The notes under the pieces: model-generated | The model's database searches: none | Told to the model about the DNA's origin: nothing | Seen by the model: the letters and a program-made list of their open reading frames with translations, nothing else | Assembly (NCBI GenBank): GCA_030038215.1 | Contig: JASHPI010000240.1 | Coordinates: 1 to 43,245 of the forward strand | Source of the DNA: Vulcanimicrobiota bacterium | Lineage (GTDB): Bacteria; Vulcanimicrobiota; Vulcanimicrobiia; Vulcanimicrobiales; Vulcanimicrobiaceae | Length of the DNA stretch: 43,245 bases | Reading direction: 5' to 3' | Translations under genes and position numbers: made by a program | Shown here: positions 31,380 through 38,839 of the stretch, in pieces | How the letters are laid out: every line of letters begins with the position of its first letter | Position numbering within the stretch: the stretch's first letter is position 1

Positions 31380-33890
31380 CTACCGAGGTGGCCGGCCGCC
31401 ACCTCCGGGCCGCCCGCCGCCGCCGCCACCTCCTCCCGACGAACGCGGTGCGGAGTAACCGCCCCGCGAGTACGAGGGACCCGAACCATAGGAGCCGCGC
31501 GAGTACGACGGATAGGATCCGCGCGAGTACGACGGATACGATCCGCGAGAGTACGATGGATACGATCCACGCGAATACGACGGATACGACCCGCGCGAGT
31601 ACGACGGATACGATCCGCGGTCGTCGTACGGGTTACGCATGCTCCCGGACGATCCGCGCTCGTCTGATCCACGCTCGTCTGATCCACGCTCGTCGTACGG
31701 GTTGCGCGTGCTATCGTACGATTCGCCGCCGCGCGAGGAAGAGAAACGGCCCCATGAATCGGAGGGCCTTTGCTCGTCGCCCGTGGAGGTCGCGCCATCG
31801 GAACGCCCCGGGAGTTCGTCCGACCGGGCCACGCCGCGCGCCTCATCGAAGCGCGCCCACGGCGTAGAGGGCGCGGAATCGTTGCGGTTCAGCTGGCCTT
31901 GGCCTGCTGCTTGCGAACCCTCGCGCATCTCGCCATTCTCGGGCGCCGTAGCGCCGTTCTCGCGCGTGACTGGGTTGTTCTCGCGCGTAACAGGGTTGTT
32001 CTCACGCATGGCTGGGTTGTTCTCGCGCATTGAGGCGCTGTTCTCGGTGCGGATCGCCGGCGCGACGTTTGCACGCGCCGCCGGTGCCGCATTGGCATGC
32101 GCCGCTGGTGCCGCATTGGCACGCGCTACGGGCGCGTTCTCACGCGGACGCGCTTGCGTTGCCGGCGCATTAGCGTGTGATACCGTAGCGCTGGCATGAG
32201 CCGGCGCGGCATGCGCTACCGTCTTCTGCTGCTGCGGGAGCGCGGTGCGCGCGCTAAGCGCCTTATCCGATGCGAAGCGCGGTGAGTCGAAGGCCTTGGA
32301 GAACGCCACGGGCGCGTGCAACGTACCGTGGGAGAAGCCCAAGTTACCGCGCGACGGCTTGACCGGCAAAGCTCCATGGATGGTACCGACACGTCCTACG
32401 TCGCGGGGATCCACCGCGACCGTGCGACCGTGAATCGTTCCGTGACGGAAGTTTCGGAAGGTGGTTGCGGTCGCGCCGCCGTGCCGGAAGTTACGATAGA
32501 TTCGAGTGATGTTCGTGATGTTGGTGATGTGGACGACGCTGGTTGCGAACCCCGCGTGGTACCCGAAACCAAAGAATGGGAATCCCCATCCAAATCCGAG
32601 CCACGCCCAACCGGGATACCAAGGATAGAACGGTTCGGAGGGCGCGATCGGAACCCACCCGATGTACGGATACGGAGTACCGGCAGCACCGTATGGAGCA
32701 GGAAACGGCGCGGGAGGGCCGCCCGGGCTCGGGCCGCCCACGCCATACGGGGCCGGGGTCGGCGCGCCGTAGGCGGGGGCGGCGGCGACAGCGTTGCTGG
32801 CCGGGGCAACGGGACCGGCTGCGCTTCCGGGCGCATAGCCGTAGTTCCCGTAGCAGTTGTTGTTGTAGCCGATCTGTCCGGTGTTGAATTCGAAGAATCC
32901 GACCAGCGCGGGCGCCCAGGATGGTCTGGTCTTGTAAGACGGTGGCAGCCATGCCCAGCCCGACGAACCGCAGCTACAATAGAACCAGTTCCCGTAGTGA
33001 TACGGCGTCCAGCCCCATGGTTCGGAGCCGATCCACGTCCAACCGTATCCGCCTTCCCAAGTCCACGAACCGTTCCGATACGGCGCCCAGCCGGCAGGCT
33101 CGTTCGGCACCCACGATTCTCCGTAACCGGCGACGGCTTGCCAGTTGCCATAGGCACTCAGATCATCGTAACCGGCAAGAATCGGATTCAAATTGGGGCT
33201 TGCGTTCAAAGCGGCGACCATGGTCCGATCGCGTTCTACATTGAAATCATCGAACGAGTCGAATGCGATCTCGGGCACATACGTAATCGACGGATTGGAT
33301 GCCGAACCTCGCGCGATCAGGGTGCTGCCGGTGCCGAGCGCGTAGGTGCGCTGGGGGGTGACGACGTCGGCAGTGCCGCGTCGCGTGGTGACCCAACTCG
33401 AGCCGTCCTCAGCGATCGTTATCCGAGCGTCGCCGGTTTGATGCGTGCGAATAGAAACCGACGGCGTGTCGATCTGCATCGTATCACCGTCGCGCACCAT
33501 GCCGACCTCGATCGTGCCCCCGGCAAGCTGTACCTTTCGATTATTCGGGTCGCTGGCGACGATGCGCGCCTGCGCGCTGCCGCCCAGCCGAACCGCCGAA
33601 TACCCATCGAACTGCAGCTCGGCGCGCGACGTCTTCCCGGTCGAGATGTAGTCGCCCGGAAGCAGCGGCGAGTTGGGTACGGCATTCGTCTGTACGCGGC
33701 TCTCGCCGCGCTGGACGATCGCCGAGCCGTCGACGATGCTCACCCGGACGACGCCTGGTCCGTTTACGGTGGGCTTGGGCGCCGCCTGGTCGTGCGCGGT
33801 TCGCAGCTGGCTCATAAGCAGCACCCCAACGAGTGCGACCGCAGAAATCACGCTCACGGAAACCACGCTAATGATCGACCTAGTTGTCAT
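31380..33890 (-). CDS. FecR/DUF6600 protein with multiple C-terminal repeat arrays
   Basis: An 836-residue protein. ATG with AAGGAG about 9 nt upstream; N-terminal membrane anchor or signal (IISVVSVSVISAVALVGVLL). Residues about 45-205 are a FecR-like beta domain (SIVDGSAIVQRG, then LLPGDYISTGKTSRAELQF). Residues about 250-325 are the Trp/Gly-rich DUF6600 segment (GYGESWVPNEPAGWAPY, then EPWGWTPYHYGNWFY). A Pro/Ala-rich linker follows. Residues about 560-836 are disordered, with at least four repeat families: PAARANA-type, RENNP, DERGS and SYPSYSRG, ending in poly-Gly. It may anchor or organise envelope material, perhaps an RNA-free analogue of RGG-type condensing tails (speculative). No catalytic motif. 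Confidence 0.8.
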   Translation of the reverse strand: MTTRSIISVVSVSVISAVALVGVLLMSQLRTAHDQAAPKPTVNGPGVVRVSIVDGSAIVQRGESRVQTNAVPNSPLLPGDYISTGKTSRAELQFDGYSAVRLGGSAQARIVASDPNNRKVQLAGGTIEVGMVRDGDTMQIDTPSVSIRTHQTGDARITIAEDGSSWVTTRRGTADVVTPQRTYALGTGSTLIARGSASNPSITYVPEIAFDSFDDFNVERDRTMVAALNASPNLNPILAGYDDLSAYGNWQAVAGYGESWVPNEPAGWAPYRNGSWTWEGGYGWTWIGSEPWGWTPYHYGNWFYCSCGSSGWAWLPPSYKTRPSWAPALVGFFEFNTGQIGYNNNCYGNYGYAPGSAAGPVAPASNAVAAAPAYGAPTPAPYGVGGPSPGGPPAPFPAPYGAAGTPYPYIGWVPIAPSEPFYPWYPGWAWLGFGWGFPFFGFGYHAGFATSVVHITNITNITRIYRNFRHGGATATTFRNFRHGTIHGRTVAVDPRDVGRVGTIHGALPVKPSRGNLGFSHGTLHAPVAFSKAFDSPRFASDKALSARTALPQQQKTVAHAAPAHASATVSHANAPATQARPRENAPVARANAAPAAHANAAPAARANVAPAIRTENSASMRENNPAMRENNPVTRENNPVTRENGATAPENGEMREGSQAAGQGQLNRNDSAPSTPWARFDEARGVARSDELPGRSDGATSTGDEQRPSDSWGRFSSSRGGESYDSTRNPYDERGSDERGSDERGSSGSMRNPYDDRGSYPSYSRGSYPSYSRGSYPSYSRGSYPSYSRGSYPSYSRGSYGSGPSYSRGGYSAPRSSGGGGGGGGRPGGGGRPPR
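31497..31620 (-). repeat. 24-bp tandem repeat encoding SYPSYSRG
   Basis: About five near-identical 24-bp units (plus-strand form GCGCGAGTACGACGGATACG plus ATCC) encoding eight-residue SYPSYSRG blocks of the FecR/DUF6600 protein. Differences are few and mostly silent or single-base. Confidence 0.9.
31956..32036 (-). repeat. 21-bp tandem repeat encoding RENNP units
   Basis: Four units of about 21 bp (plus-strand TTCTCGCGCGTGACTGGGTTG type) encode (M/T)RENNP(A/V) heptads in the same gene. They are flanked by a 24-bp Ala-rich repeat (32055-32140, ANAAPAAR) and a 15-bp ERGSD repeat (31655-31695). Confidence 0.85.
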
Positions 33891-34034
33891 CGCCGTATCT
33901 CCTTAAAGGCCGTGCCTGTCAGCTTTTATTGAAGCCCAAAACAGCCCAAGGACGCATCGAATCGCGATTAGGCGAGCATTAAGCGGGAGTGAGAGAACAA
34001 TTAAGGGGAAAGCGCTGCCTCGCTATAGGCTAGC

Positions 34035-34682
34035 TTACCCGCTCTTCCTTACCGCGATCGCGCCGATCACCGGACCACAACCGCTGCCCGCTTGGTCGAG
34101 ACTATCGAAAACCAGCGTCGTCGCCGGCGCGTCGGCCGTGAACTGAAAGTGCCTGGGCGCAACGATGCCGTATTGGATGCTGTGTCCGCCCGACGTATCC
34201 CACTTAAAGAGCACGCTCTTGTTGCCGGCAACAACCTGCATTTTCTTCACCGTCGCTCCGCAATAGGAGTTTCCCGACATCAAGAATGAGACGGTATAGA
34301 GCGCGCCCTTCTTCGTTGCAAAACTATGGTGAGCGACGCCGCCAACGGCGCTCTGGCCGTCCAAGTCGACGCTGCAAAGACCATCAAAGTTCCAGAACAT
34401 CGTGCCTACGAAGTTGATGTTCAACTTGGTGACTTTCCACGATGGCGCCAGCGATTGCCCTTTGGAAAAAGTCAGATAGTACGTTCCCGGATTCTTTGCT
34501 TGATGGAAATCGCCGTCGCTCAGGAGTCCCGAGCCTTTGGCGTATTGTGGGCAGTGCGAGCTCGATGCGAGCGGCAACCCGTGGCTCGTCGACGGCACCA
34601 AACCGGCCTGCGACGATCCTATTGAAGAGCTCGTGCAGCCCGCAAATAAAATCAGCGCAGGGAGTAATCTGCTGAATCGCAA
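34035..34682 (-). CDS. DUF642-like (choice-of-anchor) lipoprotein
   Basis: A 215-residue lipoprotein. I start at a TTG with GGAGG 7 nt upstream (MRFSRLLPALILFAGC, lipobox FAGC, Cys 16); the track's GTG at 34715 adds 11 residues before the signal. The mature domain is a beta-sandwich of the DUF642/choice-of-anchor C kind. It shows a LLSDGDFHQA opening, WNFDGLCSVDLDGQSAVGGV, LYTVSFLMSGNSYCG, and a closing LVFDSLDQAGSGCGPVIGAIAV. Such domains are carbohydrate-binding-like galactose-binding folds (family knowledge). A surface binding role is inferred. Divergent from phosphoesterase 4, with a 13-bp inverted repeat between them. Confidence 0.78.
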   Translation of the reverse strand: MRFSRLLPALILFAGCTSSSIGSSQAGLVPSTSHGLPLASSSHCPQYAKGSGLLSDGDFHQAKNPGTYYLTFSKGQSLAPSWKVTKLNINFVGTMFWNFDGLCSVDLDGQSAVGGVAHHSFATKKGALYTVSFLMSGNSYCGATVKKMQVVAGNKSVLFKWDTSGGHSIQYGIVAPRHFQFTADAPATTLVFDSLDQAGSGCGPVIGAIAVRKSG

Positions 34683-34705
34683 CGTCGAACCTCCAGTCCA
34701 CTCAC

Positions 34706-34718
34706 AGTGTGTCACACT
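34706..34718. promoter_or_regulatory. Inverted repeat AGTGTG-T-CACACT, candidate operator
   Basis: A perfect 6-bp inverted repeat with a 1-bp centre, 23 bp upstream of the DUF642-like gene's TTG and about 190 bp upstream of phosphoesterase 4. The location in a divergent region suits a transcription factor site; the regulator is unknown. Confidence 0.4.
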
Positions 34719-34908
34719 CTCCGGCGGTCTAGCAACCAGGGTCTTTCGCCTTCATCTGCAGGACTTTTGACGACCTATTCGGCGCGACAGCGTAGCTTCG
34801 ATGTTTCCGTGGTCCGCAAACGGCTTAGCTTACGGGGCCTTCGCCTCACGACTTCTGCACAGCCTTGCTGGATACTATGAGCAAAAATCGTCTCGGATCG
34901 GTGGTGAG

Positions 34909-36309
34909 GTGCAGTCGGCTCGATTAACGTCATCTCTCGTCGGAGCGCTGGTACTCGCTGCGTGTAGCGTAAACGGCGGGCTCGCCGGCGCGCCCGGACC
35001 GGCGGTGCGCTACGCGATGCCGCCGTTTTTACCGGCAACCCTCATGCCGGATCGACGCCACCCGCAGAGCAAGATTCAGCACGTCGTGATCATCGTGCAG
35101 GAGAATCGCTCTTTCAACAATCTCTTTTACGGTTTCAAGGGTGCTAGGACCGCGGACTACGGCCTGGACTCAGGCGGTCAGCGGATTAAGCTCGAGCCGG
35201 TCGTGCTCGAAACGACCTGGGATGTCGGCCATAGCGCGTGGACTTTCTTCGGCTCATGCAACGGAAGAGGCAGCATCCCCGGAACCGACTGCCGCATGAA
35301 CGGCTTCGACAAGACCGGCGTCGGATGCGGCGGAGGCGGCAGCGAACCGCCTTGCCCGATCAAACATCCGCAGTACGCGTACGTACCGCACTATGAAACG
35401 AAGCCGTATTTTGCCATGGGTGAGCAGTACGTCTTGGCCGACGAGATGTTCCAGTCGAATCTCGACGGAAGCAGCTTTGTTTCACATCAATATATTATCT
35501 CGGGCCAAGCCGATTCGTCGGTGAACTATCCGACCGGTTTCCCGTGGGGCTGCGCGGGCGGCTCCGGCAACGAGATTCCGACCATCGGATTGCAGCGACA
35601 GATCACCCCGTACCAATACGAGCAGCCATGCTTTGGCTACGACACGATCGGCCAGGAGGCAGACAAGGCCGGCGTCTCGTGGGCTTTCTACACCGGCAAC
35701 ATCTACTATGACGGCGGTGACTGGAGCGCGTACCAAGCGGTTAAGGACGTTTACTATGGACCCGATTGGAAGAAAGACGTCTTCGTTCCGGCAACGAAAT
35801 TTTTCACCGACGTTTCAAAAGGTAAGCTGCGCCAGATCACCTGGATCACCCCAACCGACCAGAACTCCGATCACGCGGGCTCGGGATCGAATACCGGTCC
35901 GGCGTGGGTGGCATCGCTCGTCAATGCGATCGGCGAGTCGAAGTACTGGGATTCCACCGCCATCTTTATCATGTGGGACGACTATGGGGGCTGGTACGAT
36001 CCCGTGGCGCCGGCCTACGCCGACTACGACGGTTTGGGCTTCCGAATCCCGCTGCTGATCGTTTCCGCCTATGCCAAGAAGGGCTACGTGTCGCACGTAC
36101 ACTACGAACACGGCAGCATTCTAAAGTTCGTCGAGGACCAGTTCGGTTTGCCGCGTTTGGCCGCAAGCGACCGGCGTGCAACGTCACCCGAGGAAGACGC
36201 TTTTGATTTCAAGCAGCCGCCGCGGCCGTTCCACGTGATTCCCAGCGATCACGACGTCCAGTACTTCCTCCACCAACCAATCGACCTTCGGCCTCCCGAT
36301 ACGGAATAG
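34909..36309 (+). CDS. Secreted lipoprotein phosphoesterase (PF04185), paralogue 4
   Basis: A 466-residue PF04185 protein. I start at the GTG 34909 (MQSARLTSSLVGALVLAAC, lipobox LAAC); the track's 34801 start puts 36 extra residues before the signal helix. It shares family motifs: VQENRSFNNLF, GTDCRMNGF, LADEMFQSNLDGSSF, NSDHAG, GPAWVASLVNAIG, WDDYGGWYD and GFRIPLLIVSAYAK. It departs at places that are invariant in the other three copies. FNNLF replaces FDNLF, WDDY replaces WDDW, YDPV replaces YDHV, and SAYAK replaces SPYAK. The lost His in YDHV could weaken metal or substrate binding, so altered or reduced activity is possible. The stop falls just before a 74-bp gap to the small ORF on the other strand. 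Confidence 0.88.
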   Translation: MQSARLTSSLVGALVLAACSVNGGLAGAPGPAVRYAMPPFLPATLMPDRRHPQSKIQHVVIIVQENRSFNNLFYGFKGARTADYGLDSGGQRIKLEPVVLETTWDVGHSAWTFFGSCNGRGSIPGTDCRMNGFDKTGVGCGGGGSEPPCPIKHPQYAYVPHYETKPYFAMGEQYVLADEMFQSNLDGSSFVSHQYIISGQADSSVNYPTGFPWGCAGGSGNEIPTIGLQRQITPYQYEQPCFGYDTIGQEADKAGVSWAFYTGNIYYDGGDWSAYQAVKDVYYGPDWKKDVFVPATKFFTDVSKGKLRQITWITPTDQNSDHAGSGSNTGPAWVASLVNAIGESKYWDSTAIFIMWDDYGGWYDPVAPAYADYDGLGFRIPLLIVSAYAKKGYVSHVHYEHGSILKFVEDQFGLPRLAASDRRATSPEEDAFDFKQPPRPFHVIPSDHDVQYFLHQPIDLRPPDTE

Positions 36310-36383
36310 TGGGGAGTCGCTCTTCGGAGCAGAATCCGGCACAGCTCGCGATCAGCGTCACGAGCCGCCATGGCGCCGACGAG

Positions 36384-36527
36384 TTACTCGTCGCTTTTTA
36401 TCGGCGTTTCGCCCGGCTGCACGTCGGGAGGGCCGATGGGATCCCGGGGCGGCAGCGGTTGAGGAGCCTCCTCCAGATAGTCGACGAGCGGCGCGTCTTC
36501 GTCGGCGCCAGTATTCTTGCGGTCCAA
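36384..36527 (-). CDS. Possible 47-residue acidic, Pro-rich small protein
   Basis: A TTG one base after the TAG stop of the secreted GTW-C gene opens MDRKNTGADEDAPLVDYLEE... ending QPGETPIKSDE. The acidic, Pro-rich composition looks like real protein and unlike the Arg-rich shadow upstream in the same frame. There is no clear SD, so translational coupling would be needed. No homologue recognised. If it is not a gene, the 220 bp between phosphoesterase 4 and the secreted gene hold nothing else I can support. Confidence 0.35.
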   Translation of the reverse strand: MDRKNTGADEDAPLVDYLEEAPQPLPPRDPIGPPDVQPGETPIKSDE

Positions 36528-36528
36528 A

Positions 36529-37023
36529 CTATGACGACCGGTTACACGTTCCCTTAAAATCTGGTTTGGTTGCCGACGCCGAAGGATATCCGGTAAAGCT
36601 GAAAGTGTTCTGGTTTGTGCGCACGGTCTGGCCACGGCCGAGCTTGTTATCGGAGTTCGCCTGGTCCGTCCACTCTTCGGTGTTCCCGGTCCACGGCTGT
36701 GCGGACGAAACCCACCAGCCGCCATTGTTGTCGGTCGCGGTCTGGACATAGCGGCCCTTCTTCGAGTCGTAGCTGGTAGCGATACTGATCTTGTAAGGTT
36801 TCGTCATCTTCCCCTGCACCGGCACGGTGACCGATTCGTGCAGTAGACCGGAATCGAGCGTATATGTCACCGTTGCTTTGCTCGCGGGTTCTCCGACGGA
36901 CCCGGCCACGCAGGACCAGGTGCCGACGTAATATTGCAGCGCCGCCGTGCCGGATGCGGCGCGAACGCCGTTGGGCGCCGCGGCGATCGCGGCCAAAGCA
37001 AAAAGACCAAGGATTTTTCTCAA
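36529..37023 (-). CDS. Small secreted protein with GTW-C motif
   Basis: A 164-residue exported protein. The TTG at 37023 has GAGAGG 6 nt upstream and opens a signal peptide (MRKILGLFALAAIAAAPNGVRA). The track's TTG at 37041 lacks an SD. The mature part opens LQYYVGTWSC, continues with VTYTLDSGLLHESVTVP and a run of beta-strands (SIATSYDSKKGRYVQTATDNNGGWW), and ends near a second Cys (FKGTCNRS), probably disulfide-bonded to the first. The same GTW-C opening and strand pattern occur in the gene at 12790-13347. Function unknown; a small barrel binding a ligand is the most I would infer. Confidence 0.75.
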   Translation of the reverse strand: MRKILGLFALAAIAAAPNGVRAASGTAALQYYVGTWSCVAGSVGEPASKATVTYTLDSGLLHESVTVPVQGKMTKPYKISIATSYDSKKGRYVQTATDNNGGWWVSSAQPWTGNTEEWTDQANSDNKLGRGQTVRTNQNTFSFTGYPSASATKPDFKGTCNRSS

Positions 37024-37084
37024 GAAATGCCTCTCTTTCAAAAGGTGAACTGCTTGCCTGTGGCCTGTCTGCTCCCCGGCCGAC

Positions 37085-37102
37085 TGAGCCTTCGATGGCT
37101 CA
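37085..37102. other. Leader hairpin TGAGCC-TTCGAT-GGCTCA
   Basis: A 6-bp perfect stem with a 6-nt loop. It lies 62 bp upstream of the secreted GTW-C gene (minus strand) and 46 bp upstream of the DUF1345-like gene (plus strand), flanked by GC-rich pairing partners (AAACCGCG...GTCGGCC on the minus strand). It may be part of a structured leader or a divergent promoter feature. I could not match it to a known riboswitch class. Confidence 0.35.
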
Positions 37103-37147
37103 CGCGGTTTCCCCCGGGTCGTAACTCAGTGTAAGATGAGCTGATAG

Positions 37148-37801
37148 ATGACGTCATCTCCGCGGGCCGAATCGCGCATATTCCCTGCGCTTGCCGTCGT
37201 GGCAGTCCCCGTCATCATGGCACTCCTTCCTGCGCGTTACCAGCTGATGCCGCGCGGCGTGCCGTTCGCCGGCGCCGTGGCGCTTGCCATCACGATGTTG
37301 CTGGCCGGATTCAGCTCGAAGAAAGAGCCTGCGTGGCGCGCAGAGCGTTACGTTGCGGCGGTGGTGTTGCCGCTCACGGTAATCGTCAATCTCGTCGTGC
37401 TTGCATTCCTTCTTAAAGACATGGCGTCAAAGCATCCCGGGATCAGTGGGCTTACCCTCCTCACCACGTCGATAGGAATTTGGGTGAGCAATATTCTGGT
37501 CTTTGCACTGGCGTATTGGCTCGTCGATCGCGCGGGACCGGAAGGACGAGCGACGGGTTGGGTGGGCAGATCAGACTTTTCCTTTCCCCGAGGGGATCCG
37601 TCCGATAACTTTCCCGCCAACTGGCAACCCATTTTTGCCGACTATTTGGCTCTTGCGTTCAATACTTCGGCCGCATTCAGCCCTACCGATGTGCTGCCGT
37701 TGACGCCGCGAGCGAAAATGCTAATGGTGCTACAGAGCGCGATCTCGCTGGTTACGGTCATTGCCGTCGGTGCGCGGGCGATCAACATTCTCGGGAGCTA
37801 A
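37148..37801 (+). CDS. DUF1345-like four-to-six-TM membrane protein
   Basis: A 217-residue integral membrane protein with hydrophobic segments near residues 12-28, 38-55, 70-92, 105-128 and 190-212. The C-terminal stretch DFSFPRGDP..., DYLALAFNTSAAFSPTDVLPLT and LMVLQSAISLVTVIAVGARAINIL closely resembles a family of DUF1345-type or ion-channel-like membrane proteins seen in many soil bacteria; the last helix pair is its hallmark. The transported species, if any, is unknown. ATG at 37148, divergent from the secreted GTW-C gene; convergent with the coiled-coil gene 12 bp away. Confidence 0.75.
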   Translation: MTSSPRAESRIFPALAVVAVPVIMALLPARYQLMPRGVPFAGAVALAITMLLAGFSSKKEPAWRAERYVAAVVLPLTVIVNLVVLAFLLKDMASKHPGISGLTLLTTSIGIWVSNILVFALAYWLVDRAGPEGRATGWVGRSDFSFPRGDPSDNFPANWQPIFADYLALAFNTSAAFSPTDVLPLTPRAKMLMVLQSAISLVTVIAVGARAINILGS

Positions 37802-37813
37802 GCAGCGTTGCGT

Positions 37814-38665
37814 TCACCACTGCAGCTGCGCCGTATCCTCGAGCGGATCGCGCTGCGCTCCACGAGGATCGCGAGCCAGAGCGGCAGCCTCTTCGACAAT
37901 GCGATTGGCCAGCGTCTGCACGTTGCTGATGCCGGCGAGGCTCGGCGCACCTTGGGACGCTGCCTGTCGTAGCGCCTCAGCGTGCTCTTGTGCGGCTTGA
38001 GCCTCCGTCAGGGCAGCCGCCGATGCAGTTTGGCAAGCCGCTACGCGCGCGGCGGCTTCTGCAGCCTCGCACCTGGCAGCATCTTCTGCGGCGACACATT
38101 CTTGCGCGCGCGTTTCATGTTGCCCGAGTTGGCTCGAGGTCTCTTGCGCCAACTGTTGAGCCTCTTGCAACCAGCGTTCCAGCTTCGCGATTTGCGCCTT
38201 AGCGGTTTCGGCATCCGTACGCGCGGCCGCGGTGCGCTCGTCGGCGCTTCGTCTCGCCGTCGCGGCTGCATCGCACTGCGTCGAAGCTGCCTCGGCCAGC
38301 TCTTTGGCCTGTTGCTCCGCGATCGCCGCGCCTTCTGCCTTCTTCGTAGCAGCCGCGGACTCGCGAGTCGCCTCGACGATTTGCGCTTCCTCGTTGAGTC
38401 GCGTTTCGAGGACCGAAAGCTCGCGCATTAGGGCTTCGCTAGCTTTGCGAACCTCGACGAGCAGAAGCTGGGCTGCAAAAACGGTTTCGGTCGTAGGCTC
38501 TGTCCTCGGTGCTTCGGGCTCCGGCGATGGGACAACGACGTCAGCAACCTTCACGGGGCTAGGCGCAACCGGACTCGCTTCGTACTCCGCATCTGCCATC
38601 GTACTGCATTTTAGATCGGCGATCGCACTTCTCAGGCGTGTGATCACTTGATCGTTCTGCCGCAA
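37814..38665 (-). CDS. Ala/Glu-rich coiled-coil protein
   Basis: A 283-residue protein with a TTG start and AAGGAG about 9 nt upstream. Residues about 25-60 are a Pro/Val/Glu-rich linker (PVAPSPVKVADVVVPSPEPE). Residues about 60-235 are one long helix-forming stretch rich in A, E, Q, K and R with heptad character (LLLVEVRKASEALMRELSVLETRLNEEAQ and later). The C-terminal 45 residues (NVQTLANRIVEEAAALARDP...) are again helical. No signal peptide, so cytoplasmic. Coiled-coil scaffolds, septum or polar proteins can look like this; no specific homologue is recognised. It converges with the DUF1345-like gene. Confidence 0.7.
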   Translation of the reverse strand: MRQNDQVITRLRSAIADLKCSTMADAEYEASPVAPSPVKVADVVVPSPEPEAPRTEPTTETVFAAQLLLVEVRKASEALMRELSVLETRLNEEAQIVEATRESAAATKKAEGAAIAEQQAKELAEAASTQCDAAATARRSADERTAAARTDAETAKAQIAKLERWLQEAQQLAQETSSQLGQHETRAQECVAAEDAARCEAAEAAARVAACQTASAAALTEAQAAQEHAEALRQAASQGAPSLAGISNVQTLANRIVEEAAALARDPRGAQRDPLEDTAQLQW

Positions 38666-38839
38666 GAGAAAACTCCTTAAGCCGCACCACTATATCGGCG
38701 GCCCCTCATAGTTTGTCACTACGAGGGGTCGCATGGCAATCCGGTTTTCATTGGGATGTTTACGGCCCGATTTTCCCCCGAGCGGCGGTTCTGCCGCTTC
38801 AGGAGCGACTGCGGGGCTAAGACTCGTAGTACGAATTGG

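Noticed and set aside
32316-33932. 538-residue plus-strand ORF opposite the FecR/DUF6600 gene
   Set aside because: Antisense shadow: no SD, Arg/Gly-rich, no motifs. The minus-strand frame has a good SD, signal anchor and recognisable domains.
37024-37147. Cyclic-di-GMP (GEMM) or cobalamin riboswitch upstream of the GTW-C gene
   Set aside because: There is a hairpin and a GGAAACC-like element, but the conserved GEMM core (GGGCAAACC..ACGCAAAGCC) and B12 box are absent.
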